Source: an uncultured bacterium (lineage in GTDB: Bacteria > Calescibacteriota > Calescibacteriia > Calescibacteriales > Calescibacteriaceae). Taken from it: 64,000 nucleotides of DNA. The stretch is taken from positions 62,001-126,000 of the forward strand of contig CALHPK010000009.1 in assembly GCA_938036315.1 (NCBI GenBank). Direction: 5' to 3'. The notes under the pieces were generated by a model, which was given only the letters and a program-made list of their open reading frames with translations, had not been told where the DNA came from and did no database searches. The translations under genes were made by a program, and so were the position numbers. Shown piece by piece: positions 26,339 to 34,649 of the stretch (within the stretch, counting starts at the first letter, position 1; every line of letters begins with the position of its first letter).

Positions 26339-26908
26339 ATGCAACCTGATGCTCTTGAAGAAATAAAACAAGAAGCTCTAAAAATAATAAAGGAGAAAGC
26401 TGTCCTGAAGGGAGAATTTATACTCTCATCAGGGCAGAAGTCTAATTTTTACATCGACATAAAAAGAATTACTCTGGATGGGAAGTTCTTAGACATTATT
26501 ACTGAAATAATATCAGATTACGTTGCTAAAAACTTCAAAACTCGTAACTTTGCCGGGATAGAACTCGGAAGCGTTCCAATTGTTGCAGCTACAATCTTAA
26601 AAATGAAACAGAAAGGATATAATTCTAAAGGAGTAATTGTGAGAAAAGAGTTAAAAAAATATGGAACATCAAGAGAAATAGAAGGATCGGAAGATATCGG
26701 TTCAGCAATATTGATAGAAGATGTAATAACAACTGGGAAAACAACTGCTGATGCAATAGATAAGCTCCTTAGGAATAACATAAAAATAGAAGGAGTAATC
26801 ACAATCATAGATAGAGGCGGAGGAGAAAATATCAAATCGAAAGTCGATAAATTCTTCTCCCTGTTTGAAGCACGGAATGTTCTAGAAGATTCAGAACCTA
26901 AAATTTAA
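26339..26908 (+). CDS. pyrE: Orotate phosphoribosyltransferase
   Basis: It makes orotidine-5'-phosphate from orotate and PRPP in pyrimidine synthesis. The 189-residue protein has FILSSGQKSNFYIDIKRITLDG at the N-terminus, GIELGSVPIVAA, VRKELKKYGTSREIEG (the flexible catalytic loop), and the PRPP-binding motif LIEDVITTGKTTADAI. Length is typical. It follows the thiolase gene by 2 nt and overlaps the convergent TPR lipoprotein gene by 4 nt. No other pyr gene is in the window. Confidence 0.94.
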   Translation: MQPDALEEIKQEALKIIKEKAVLKGEFILSSGQKSNFYIDIKRITLDGKFLDIITEIISDYVAKNFKTRNFAGIELGSVPIVAATILKMKQKGYNSKGVIVRKELKKYGTSREIEGSEDIGSAILIEDVITTGKTTADAIDKLLRNNIKIEGVITIIDRGGGENIKSKVDKFFSLFEARNVLEDSEPKI

Positions 26909-28938
26909 CGAATATCAAGTAGCTGAGAAAGAGTACTTATTAGATTTCTTCCAACTATCTGTAAAAAGGCATTAATTTCAAACAAGGTCGGGAGTGAATA
27001 TCCCCTCTCATCAATAGACGGAATGAAAAATCTCAGAAAATCCCTATCTATGTACAGGAACCCAAAAATATCAGGATTCTGAAAAGCTACATATGGGAAG
27101 ACTGAAAACAAACCGTCAGGCTGAATACTGTAGTCTGTGGACTTAACCTTCAATCCTAATCTAACAGGTGATAGAAAGTGACCAGTATCAGCATACCTTA
27201 TAGTTTTTTCGCAAAACTCAGTTCTACTCCCTGCAAAGTTCTCTCTTATTCTGAAACCTACACAGAATTTCTTACATACTCCTCCATCTTCCTCAAGACA
27301 TATATTCTTATTTATGCCCTTGTCAGTTTTACATTCACCACTTTTCCCACAGTACTGGATACACCCCACATCTTGTGATGACATCAGAGATTCATAACAG
27401 TGCATAATGTTTATATCACAAGATACCTTTGAAGATTCAAAGCACATATTAGCCCTTGGATACTTACAGAAGAATGAGAAAATTGGATTACTCTCTGCAA
27501 GAGCGGGAACATCAGGAGAATCAGAGAGGCACTCCCATTCAAGCATAAAGTAGTTATCAGAAGTCCAAGCAGGTAGAATCTGTCTCAAAGCAACCGGTTG
27601 AGAAAACAACACCTTAAAATTGAATTTCAATCGATCCGGAATTATAGCTGTTATCAAACCAGCAACTATACCAGGATTCACAACTTGAAAAATCTGATTT
27701 ACGACTCCTTGAGGTACGCCGACAGAAGAAACTGAAGATATGAAAGAACTTATTAACCAGTCTAATATACCTGTTTTGAGAAAAACTGCTATAGAGAAAG
27801 ACAAAGCTTCCACAATATTTCTCCAAGAGATAAGTTCACCTTTCTCTACACTATTTTTCAAGGCAATAAAAAAGACTTTCAAATCTGGTGGTGGTATTAG
27901 AGTAGAAGCATAACACTTGACACATTTCCCTGTTTTTTCATCAATATACCCCCCTCTTTTTTCAGTAAGTTCTTTATCATAAAAGAAAGTAGAAGAAGTT
28001 GGGAAAGCAATAGTTTTTATAAAAGTTTCCCCTCTTTCTGATTCTCCCACCTCTATCCTCTGCACAATGTCATCGGCCTGATCATCTGTCTCACCAAGTA
28101 AGTAATCATAGAAATTAATCATAGAATCAGCAAGACCTATAAGAGAATTGGGTATCTCTTCCGTCCAGTACCTGATCCCACGTTTCGGTTCAATCCCTAA
28201 AAATGTTTCTTTGTCATTGAGAATAAATGGGATTATATTCATAATAAAGGTTCGCGCTGTAATAGCAGATATCCCTCCTTGAGATGATATGTACTCTGCA
28301 ACTCTTAAGATATTCCCTATTTCAAGATGTATATCAACGCTCATTATAAGTTTGACAATAGCTACAACTGCGCTCATAGCAGCGTATAATAAGTTAGCAT
28401 CCGCTGCATCATACTCACCGGAAAGATCTATTTCCCAGAATACTACATCGCGAAACTTTATGGTTATCGTAAGGTGTTCGACAAACAGGCTCCAACTTCT
28501 GTCTCTCCTTGGTATTTCAAGCTCTTGAATTATCCCTTCTATTGGTCTTATAAGATTTGGGATTAGCACATCAGCAACAAGGTCATTTAAAGTTCTACCT
28601 TTTGCTTCATCTGGAATTTCCGACTTTAAACCAAGCGGGGGAGATATTCCCCCTATGATTTGAGCTATAATATTTCCGAGCTCGATTACGATATTCTCTA
28701 TACTTTTACCTAAAGTAGCTATCTTGACAAGCGCCAAGCCAAAATGAGCTCTGGGGTCATGTGGGGAAATTTTTAGAGCCTCTGAAAAAGCTCGAGAAGC
28801 TTGTCCGTATTCCTTTTCACCAAGGGAAATTACCCCCTCCTTTAATAGAGTTTCAACACTTTTGTCTTCCTTCTTCTTGCAGGTTCCTGAAAAGATAAAT
28901 AGTGCAGAAAGCAAAATCAGTAGTAGTGCCCTTTTCAC
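26905..28938 (-). CDS. Large TPR-containing lipoprotein with cysteine-rich region
   Basis: The 677-residue protein begins with a GTG start and a lipoprotein signal (LFIFSGTC-KKK). One clear TPR-like helix pair follows (LGEKEYGQASRAFSEALKISPHDPRAHFGLALV, residues about 40-75). The long middle is helical and hydrophobic in places. From about residue 480 to 615 there are roughly fifteen cysteines in a short span (for example MHCYESL, GCIQYCGKSGEC, GGVCKKFCVGF), which looks like an extracellular disulfide-bonded module inserted before the final domain. I know no family with this order. It is on the surface or in the periplasm, role unknown. Alternative starts would lose the signal peptide. Confidence 0.7.
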   Translation of the reverse strand: MKRALLLILLSALFIFSGTCKKKEDKSVETLLKEGVISLGEKEYGQASRAFSEALKISPHDPRAHFGLALVKIATLGKSIENIVIELGNIIAQIIGGISPPLGLKSEIPDEAKGRTLNDLVADVLIPNLIRPIEGIIQELEIPRRDRSWSLFVEHLTITIKFRDVVFWEIDLSGEYDAADANLLYAAMSAVVAIVKLIMSVDIHLEIGNILRVAEYISSQGGISAITARTFIMNIIPFILNDKETFLGIEPKRGIRYWTEEIPNSLIGLADSMINFYDYLLGETDDQADDIVQRIEVGESERGETFIKTIAFPTSSTFFYDKELTEKRGGYIDEKTGKCVKCYASTLIPPPDLKVFFIALKNSVEKGELISWRNIVEALSFSIAVFLKTGILDWLISSFISSVSSVGVPQGVVNQIFQVVNPGIVAGLITAIIPDRLKFNFKVLFSQPVALRQILPAWTSDNYFMLEWECLSDSPDVPALAESNPIFSFFCKYPRANMCFESSKVSCDINIMHCYESLMSSQDVGCIQYCGKSGECKTDKGINKNICLEEDGGVCKKFCVGFRIRENFAGSRTEFCEKTIRYADTGHFLSPVRLGLKVKSTDYSIQPDGLFSVFPYVAFQNPDIFGFLYIDRDFLRFFIPSIDERGYSLPTLFEINAFLQIVGRNLISTLSQLLDIR

Positions 28939-29138
28939 ATCTGTACCCCCAAAGGTAAATTTTAATCACCAGAAGTCTTTGAGAAGTTGAATTTGAATTT
29001 ATAAGGCTCTCCAAGCGCAGGGTAGAAATTTTTTGATAATCAACACAAGTTATATCACAAAGACTCTTTTTGTTCTTTAATAAGCTTTATAATTTTGCTT
29101 AACTTAAAATATAAAAGTATTCTTTTGAAGTTTTTGCT

Positions 29139-29657
29139 ATGACTCGCAAGATCATCTGGGCTCCTTGGAGGATTGAGTACATAGAGAAAGCAAAGGAAAG
29201 TTTAGGAACTGATAAAAAAGATGAATGCTTTCTATGTACAGCATGGTACAACGATGATGAACTTGTAGTGTACAAAGCGCAAAATTCATTTATAATAATG
29301 AATAGATACCCGTACAATCCCGGGCATGTTATGGTATGCCCAAAAACTCACACCCGCTACTTAGAGAATATCCCAGAAGAAGAGAAAATAGAAATGTGGA
29401 AGCTTCTTGAGGTCTCAATAAAAGCGCTGACATCTGCAATAAAGCCACATGGATTCAACGTAGGTATCAACATAGGAAGAATCGCCGGAGCAGGACTTGA
29501 AGACCACCTTCACATCCATGTTGTCCCAAGATGGGCTGGAGACACAAATTTTATGCCAATATGTGGAAATTCAAAGATAGTAGTGGAAGACCTAAAATCA
29601 TCTATTATAAAAATAAAAAGTTACCTACAAGAAATAGTCAAAGAACTAAAAATTTAA
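29139..29657 (+). CDS. HIT-family nucleotide hydrolase/transferase
   Basis: This 172-residue protein has the histidine triad L-H-I-H-V-V-P-R-W preceded by GLEDH, and the family N-terminus LWAPWR-like (IIWAPWRIEYI) typical of the HIT branch related to diadenosine tetraphosphate phosphorylase and Fhit. Also present is FLCTAW with a C-x2-[CA] remnant of the zinc pair found in this branch, and NRYPYNPGHVMVCPK. Such enzymes cleave dinucleoside polyphosphates or adenylates. It is monocistronic with no visible Shine-Dalgarno sequence. Confidence 0.9.
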   Translation: MTRKIIWAPWRIEYIEKAKESLGTDKKDECFLCTAWYNDDELVVYKAQNSFIIMNRYPYNPGHVMVCPKTHTRYLENIPEEEKIEMWKLLEVSIKALTSAIKPHGFNVGINIGRIAGAGLEDHLHIHVVPRWAGDTNFMPICGNSKIVVEDLKSSIIKIKSYLQEIVKELKI

Positions 29658-29970
29658 AACTTATAGCAAAGAATTTAGTAAGCTGTAATTAGCTACAAAC
29701 TCAGGTGTTATCTATTACATCAATCTTACAAGAGCAAGACTTACACTCCAAATCTCATCTACAAAAATTATGACCAAATACCGTCATCTCACAAAAATAA
29801 AAACTTTATCCTGAAAAATAAAAACTTTTGCATTATAATATTCTTATATAAATATTTATTTTATATGATACTTATCTTACATTACCATATTCTTTTTAAA
29901 TTTTTGCTAATAGTTAATTTTAAGTTGATCGATTCAATGATAAACTTAGATAAAAAGGAGTAATAGAGCT
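29658..29970. other. Non-coding stretch upstream of the receiver gene
   Basis: These 313 nt are strongly AT-rich with no credible gene. They contain one AAATCTCA octamer (29750-29757), a repeated AAAAATAAAAACTTT-like tract around 29794-29828, and the promoter candidate at 29811-29839. The last 20 nt carry the AAGGAG ribosome-binding site of the receiver gene. Confidence 0.6.
29811..29839 (+). promoter_or_regulatory. Candidate sigma-70 promoter for the receiver/CheX pair
   Basis: CTGAAA (29811-29816, 4 of 6 to TTGACA) is followed after 17 nt by a perfect TATAAT (29834-29839). Transcription from about 29846 would give a leader of about 125 nt to the receiver gene. The -10 element is convincing but the -35 is weak in such AT-rich DNA. 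Confidence 0.4.
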
Positions 29971-30339
29971 ATGAGTGTAAAAAAGAGAGTCCTCATAGTA
30001 GATGACAGCGTTTTCACTTACGAACAGCTAAAAAATATAATTGAAAAAACCGGCATAGCAGAAGTCGTAGGGCATGCAAAAGATGGGATAGAAGGGATAA
30101 AACTTTATAAAAAACTCACACCTGATATTGTGTTTATGGATATCCTTATGCCGAATATGGATGGTCTACAAGCTCTCAAATCAATCCTCAGCATAGATAA
30201 AAGTGCAAAAGTTATCATAGTATCATCTTTGGGAGGAGCTGTTGAAAAAGCAGAAGAAGCCCTAAAGGCAGGAGCAAAGGGAATAGTCTCCAAACCATTC
30301 AACGAAAACGAAATAAAAGAAAAAATAGAGAAACTGTAA
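29971..30339 (+). CDS. Single-domain response regulator (CheY-like receiver)
   Basis: The 122-residue protein is a bare receiver: acidic pair D11-D12 in LIVDDS, phospho-acceptor D57 in VFMDILMP, the switch Ser in VIIVSSLGG, and the conserved lysine K108 in GIVSKPF. There is no output domain. CheY-like proteins bind flagellar or pilus motors or act as phosphate relays. It is followed 15 nt later by an MshEN-CheX protein, so the second product may dephosphorylate this receiver. No histidine kinase is in the window. It is preceded by an AAGGAG site. Confidence 0.93.
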   Translation: MSVKKRVLIVDDSVFTYEQLKNIIEKTGIAEVVGHAKDGIEGIKLYKKLTPDIVFMDILMPNMDGLQALKSILSIDKSAKVIIVSSLGGAVEKAEEALKAGAKGIVSKPFNENEIKEKIEKL

Positions 30340-30354
30340 AAAGGAGGACAAAAA

Positions 30355-31173
30355 ATGGGAGTAAAATTCTTTGGAGCTTTCTTAGTGGAAAGAGGGATAA
30401 TAACAAAAGAACAACTCCTTGAGGCTCTGGAAGAACAGAAAAAATCTAACCTCAAAATAGGAGAACACGCAATAAGACTCGGATACCTCACACCTCAACA
30501 GCTTGAAGACATAAGAAGGCTACAAAAAAGAGAAGAGATACTTTTCGGAGAGGCTGCAGTAAAACTCGGCTACCTTACAAAAGAACAAGTAGAACAAATA
30601 ATAAGAATACAAAAAAGCTCACATAAACTTCTGGGAGATATATTGGTTGAAAAAGGAATAATAACAAGAGAAACCCTTGTAAGAGAACTCAAAGCCTTTG
30701 AAAATGAACAAAGACAATACATGACAGAGACAGTATTTCTCCCAGAAGGTATAAAAGACAGAGATTTTATAAACATAGTCGTAGATCTGGGGAAAAAATT
30801 CCTTCTAAGAACAGTAGATATTAACACAAAGTTCGGAGACTTCTCTTTCGAAAACTTCAAAAAAAGAAACGAGTACGATGTCCAAGTTGATACCCTAGGA
30901 GATATAAAAGCAAAAGTTGTTTTCTCTCCACCCGAGAAATTAGGAGAGCTCCTTACCAAAGAATACGGACTCCCAAACACAATAGAACTCAGGAAAGATG
31001 CTGTCAAGGAATTTATGAATATTGTGCTGGGGAACGCAACCGCTAAAATGGAAAGGCTAGGGAAACGTATAAGTATCTCTGTACCCAAAGATCCAGATAT
31101 TGAGGGTAAAGCACTCAGATATACATTAGTAGCCCCGGATGAGGAATACATCTTCTACTTTAAAGAAGGCTAA
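30355..31173 (+). CDS. MshEN-repeat protein with C-terminal CheX/CheC-like phosphatase domain
   Basis: The 272-residue protein opens with three tandem units of about 35 residues resembling the MshE/GspE N-terminal module: FLVERGIITKEQLLEAL, IRLGYLTPQQLEDI with VKLGYLTKEQVEQII, and ILVEKGIITRETLVREL. In MshE such motifs bind cyclic di-GMP. Residues about 125-272 resemble CheX: the consensus D-x3-E-x2-N-x3-G is exact (D215, E219, N222, G226 in DAVKEFMNIVLGNA). CheX dephosphorylates CheY-P. The start has AAAGGAGG upstream. So a cyclic-di-GMP-sensing CheY phosphatase is a reasonable model; ligand binding is inference. Confidence 0.75.
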   Translation: MGVKFFGAFLVERGIITKEQLLEALEEQKKSNLKIGEHAIRLGYLTPQQLEDIRRLQKREEILFGEAAVKLGYLTKEQVEQIIRIQKSSHKLLGDILVEKGIITRETLVRELKAFENEQRQYMTETVFLPEGIKDRDFINIVVDLGKKFLLRTVDINTKFGDFSFENFKKRNEYDVQVDTLGDIKAKVVFSPPEKLGELLTKEYGLPNTIELRKDAVKEFMNIVLGNATAKMERLGKRISISVPKDPDIEGKALRYTLVAPDEEYIFYFKEG

Positions 31174-31185
31174 ATACAATCCATC

Positions 31186-31905
31186 CTATTTTCTGATACG
31201 AAATAACCTAGGGAGCAGAATCCCCATAGTTAACAAAGCAAAGAAAAGGAAAAGAAACACACCACCTATAAAATAAGAACTAACTTCATATCTACCGTAA
31301 AATCTATTATATCTGTAGATAAGAAGATATGGAGACAAACCTTTGGCCTCGGAAATTGCTAAAGCCAGATCCCTCTCAGATATGCGAAAAATGTGAAGAA
31401 ACCTCGCTACCCTACCAGAACCATCAACTACTATAACTACGTTAGGATGATATATCTCGCCTGTCTCTTTATCTTCCTCTATCTTATAATCGAATGATTC
31501 CAAAAACGATGCTATATCCTCCTGTAGATTCGTCCCTACAACAACCCAACTTCTGCCATCTATATTCCATCTCATCTGGAACTTCTTGAGATCATCCTTT
31601 GAGTCCCTACGATCGAATGAAAAGGTTATAATCTTAAAATCTTTACCCAATCCTTTTCCCAGACCCTCCCCCAAAAGTTGAATAAGCTTCGCAGTGATCA
31701 TAGAACAAAACGAAGGACAATTCGTATATATTGGTGATATAATTGTAGGCTTCCCTTCAATCAGCTCCAAAATAAAAGATTCATTACCATCTTGATCAAA
31801 AACCTTTATATTCCGGATCAACTTCCCTACATACTCTTCCCTGGGAAATGGAACCTCTGTGGATAAAATGGCTAAAACTGCCACAATTGACCCAAAATAA
31901 AGCAT
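31186..31905 (-). CDS. SCO1/SenC/PrrC-family copper-binding protein
   Basis: SCO proteins deliver copper to the CuA site of cytochrome c oxidase or act as thiol redox proteins. This 239-residue protein has an N-terminal membrane helix or signal, the thioredoxin-like core with the copper ligands C63-PSF-C67 (IYTNCPSFCS) and H153 in EIYHPNVVIVV, and SFDRRDSKDDL. An added C-terminal membrane helix (YFIGGVFLFLFFALLTMGILL) gives two anchors. ATG at 31905 is preferred to a TTG six nt upstream. No oxidase gene is in the window. It is convergent with the MshEN-CheX gene (12-nt gap). Confidence 0.85.
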   Translation of the reverse strand: MLYFGSIVAVLAILSTEVPFPREEYVGKLIRNIKVFDQDGNESFILELIEGKPTIISPIYTNCPSFCSMITAKLIQLLGEGLGKGLGKDFKIITFSFDRRDSKDDLKKFQMRWNIDGRSWVVVGTNLQEDIASFLESFDYKIEEDKETGEIYHPNVVIVVDGSGRVARFLHIFRISERDLALAISEAKGLSPYLLIYRYNRFYGRYEVSSYFIGGVFLFLFFALLTMGILLPRLFRIRK

Positions 31906-31911
31906 ATACAA

Positions 31912-32264
31912 ACTACTTAATCAACACAACCAACATATATAAAAAGAACAAAAATTGACCGACTAAAAAATTTTTTTCTCCGTAAAATTCTTCAACAACA
32001 TAACTAATAGCACCCAATCGATACACAAGCTATTCATAAAGACTGAATCATTCTGAATCATTCACACCTACAACTGGATAAGATACAGGTTCGACATTCT
32101 TCTTCTGAAGATATGTTCCAGATCTTCGGTAGCAAAACAATTAGATAGGTAATCCCTTATTATCAAGTTTTAGAATTAAATGCTCTCCAAAAGATCCTCT
32201 GAGTAAAAGTGTGGAAAAATTGAATATTTTGAGCAAAACTTGAAAAGTTATTTAAATTAATAGT
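31912..32264. other. Non-coding divergent region between SCO1-like and glucoamylase-like genes
   Basis: About 350 nt without a credible gene on either strand. It must carry promoters for both divergent genes. It holds the tandem palindrome at 32044-32064 and a weak GAAGAT/ATCTTC inverted repeat near 32106-32126. No clear -35/-10 pair stands out. Confidence 0.6.
32044..32064. promoter_or_regulatory. Tandem TGAATCATTC sites, candidate operator
   Basis: Two head-to-tail copies of TGAATCATTC (32044-32053 and 32054-32063); the second continues with A, giving the perfect palindrome TGAATCATTCA also found at 13350-13360. Spacing of 10 bp stacks the sites on one face of the helix. They lie in a divergent promoter region. 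Confidence 0.45.
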
Positions 32265-34649
32265 ATGTTTTCGATCTTCTTCAGGATTTTTTTTCTGTTT
32301 GGTGCGGCTTTATTACTCAGCATCAAATCACTAATTCCATCTACTACAAAAGAAGAAAATAGCTCAGAGAACATTGATTTTGAGATCTTTGGTCCTACAC
32401 GAATAAATGGGGTAGTTGGCAATGGCGCCCTATCTTGCGGAATATCCGAATGGGGAGAAATAACCGTGCTTAGGTATCCCTCACCTTCTCATTGGGATCA
32501 ACTTGATTACAAAACCAAACCAGGAGAAAAATCACGAGAGCTGAAATATTTTGGAGCACTACCAAATCAAGGAAGCTTCATAGCAATCTACTATAACGGA
32601 AAATTAATAATTCTCAGAGATATAGAATCAAACATGATAAACCAGCAATATAAATCAGAAGACTCTCCAATACTTGTCACAAAGTATAAAATTGATGATA
32701 ATACCGAAGTTATTGTAGAGGATTTTGTCCACCCAAAAGAAGACATACTCATAAGAGAAGTTTCTCTGAACCTGCAAGGCTCTGGTGATGCTTACCTCAT
32801 AAACTACTCCAACTTCGCACCTACAACTATAAAATTACCTAAACTACCTCTGGAAGATTGGGATGATGACACAAAAAATGATTTTGCAGCATTTACCCAA
32901 GAAGGATCAGTTATACAATTCACACCGTTTTTTAGAACAAGAGATGAATTGAGAAAAGAATACAAATATGTTAGAGAAAACATAAATTCAAGGGAAAAAC
33001 TTGTCGAGTATGCGAAAAACACATCAGGTATATTTATAAAGAGTTTAGCTAAAGGGATCGGAAAAAGCTACTCATACATAGGATTTGATGAAAGATGTGG
33101 TGATGGTCGGGAAGCACCTCTAAGTACTCCGGAGAGTGCATTCGAGAAAATGAAAAAATTCTCTCCAGATAATTTATATGAGATTGAGAATGAAAATTTT
33201 GTTCTTTGTTCTGCGGATTCCGTAAACATTGCGAAAATCTGCGAAGCTGGAACTTGTAACAAAGGCTTTATCATAGTAGCTCTTGGGAAGAATTTGGAAG
33301 ATGTCAACTCGAAAATGAATTTTGCACTGAAGAACCTGCAAAAACTCAAATCAGAAACAGAAGAATACTGGAGTAACTTAATAGGAATGGTTAAGGAAAA
33401 AAGCTGGTTCTCAAAGCTAAAAGAGAAAGAAAAAGCGGTATGCCAGAGAGCCTTGATCTCCATCCTACAGGCAACTGACAGAGATACAAAAGCTACTGTA
33501 GCATCCATCTCAACACAACCTCCGTATGCAGAAGACTGGCCAAGAGACGGAGCATATTTTAACATACTTTTGAACCTCGCTGGATTTACCGATGTGGCCA
33601 GAGAAAGAAATTACTTCTACGAAAAAGTTCAAAGCAAAGAACCAGAAGGAAGGATCCCAGCAGGAACATGGCGTATGAACTTTTACTCAGATGGGATGGT
33701 AGGTGGTCCATGGGACTTTGAAATAGATCAGGTCGGATTTGTAATATGGAGTTGGGCAACACACCTTATGTTTGAACCAAATAAAAACGAATTTCTGAAA
33801 AATATCTATTCAGCATTAAAACTTTCTGTGGAGGAAGTTCTCATAAATTGCAAAGATGAGAGAAATCTTCAATGTCTCGCTAATGAAGATGATAATCCAA
33901 TACCGTCAGTAACAATAGTCGGAAGTGCTATGGTGTATGCCGGGCTCTTTCATGCTCAAAAGATAGCACAAGCTTACGGTGATCTAGATTTGTCATCAAG
34001 AATAAAAGAAAGGATGAAAGAACTGGAAATAGCCATGCTACAAAATTATACCGATGAAAATGGATTTATTACATCATCAGCAAGCGAATTTCTAGAACAA
34101 GGCTTAGCATATATACTTTTCCCAGCAAACTTCCCTATGAAAACAGAGTGGATAATAAAGTACGGAGAAAGCTTAATTGATATGCTGAATCTCAATTTCA
34201 ACAAAAAAGGATTCCTTCTGTATGAAGGGAAATGGATAATCTCACTCATAATAGCCTCCGAAATACTAAAAAATAAAGATTATTTTTACTCAAAAAAATT
34301 CAAGGACGAAGCCGAAAAATATCTAAGAATACTTATAGAAGAAGTTCCTACGAAAACCTACCACTATGGAGAAATAGCAAGATACACTGTCAAAGATGGT
34401 GGCAAGATCTACGAAAATAGAATAGCAATGCCACATGTTTGGGAAGCTACTTTAAACTGCTTAACCTCTATAGCTTTACGAGATCCCCAAACCATTGAAC
34501 TTATGGGAGTTGACTTGAATGTATATAAAGAACCTCGGAAGGAGAAAAAATCAATTTGTAGTTCATTTGGGCTTCTATCTTTCCACTTTATTATATTTCT
34601 TTATCTAATCTGGAGCTTTTTTAGAATCAGCTTACATTTCAGAGGATGA
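32265..34649 (+). CDS. Glucoamylase-like (GH15-type six-hairpin) membrane-anchored protein
   Basis: The 794-residue protein has an N-terminal signal/anchor (FFRIFFLFGAALLLSI) and a C-terminal membrane helix (LLSFHFIIFLYLIWSFF). Residues about 40-330 form a beta-sandwich-like part (INGVVGNGALSCGISEWGEITVLRYPSPSHWDQLDY), as in bacterial and archaeal GH15 enzymes. The catalytic-type (alpha/alpha)6 part runs from about 375 to 750 with AEDWPRDGAYFN, GTWRMNFYSDG, WDFEIDQVGFVIWSW and MPHVWEATLNC. GH15 enzymes release glucose from alpha-glucans. Here the substrate is unknown and the enzyme would face the periplasm. Its end overlaps the convergent chemoreceptor-like gene by 18 nt. Confidence 0.7.
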   Translation: MFSIFFRIFFLFGAALLLSIKSLIPSTTKEENSSENIDFEIFGPTRINGVVGNGALSCGISEWGEITVLRYPSPSHWDQLDYKTKPGEKSRELKYFGALPNQGSFIAIYYNGKLIILRDIESNMINQQYKSEDSPILVTKYKIDDNTEVIVEDFVHPKEDILIREVSLNLQGSGDAYLINYSNFAPTTIKLPKLPLEDWDDDTKNDFAAFTQEGSVIQFTPFFRTRDELRKEYKYVRENINSREKLVEYAKNTSGIFIKSLAKGIGKSYSYIGFDERCGDGREAPLSTPESAFEKMKKFSPDNLYEIENENFVLCSADSVNIAKICEAGTCNKGFIIVALGKNLEDVNSKMNFALKNLQKLKSETEEYWSNLIGMVKEKSWFSKLKEKEKAVCQRALISILQATDRDTKATVASISTQPPYAEDWPRDGAYFNILLNLAGFTDVARERNYFYEKVQSKEPEGRIPAGTWRMNFYSDGMVGGPWDFEIDQVGFVIWSWATHLMFEPNKNEFLKNIYSALKLSVEEVLINCKDERNLQCLANEDDNPIPSVTIVGSAMVYAGLFHAQKIAQAYGDLDLSSRIKERMKELEIAMLQNYTDENGFITSSASEFLEQGLAYILFPANFPMKTEWIIKYGESLIDMLNLNFNKKGFLLYEGKWIISLIIASEILKNKDYFYSKKFKDEAEKYLRILIEEVPTKTYHYGEIARYTVKDGGKIYENRIAMPHVWEATLNCLTSIALRDPQTIELMGVDLNVYKEPRKEKKSICSSFGLLSFHFIIFLYLIWSFFRISLHFRG

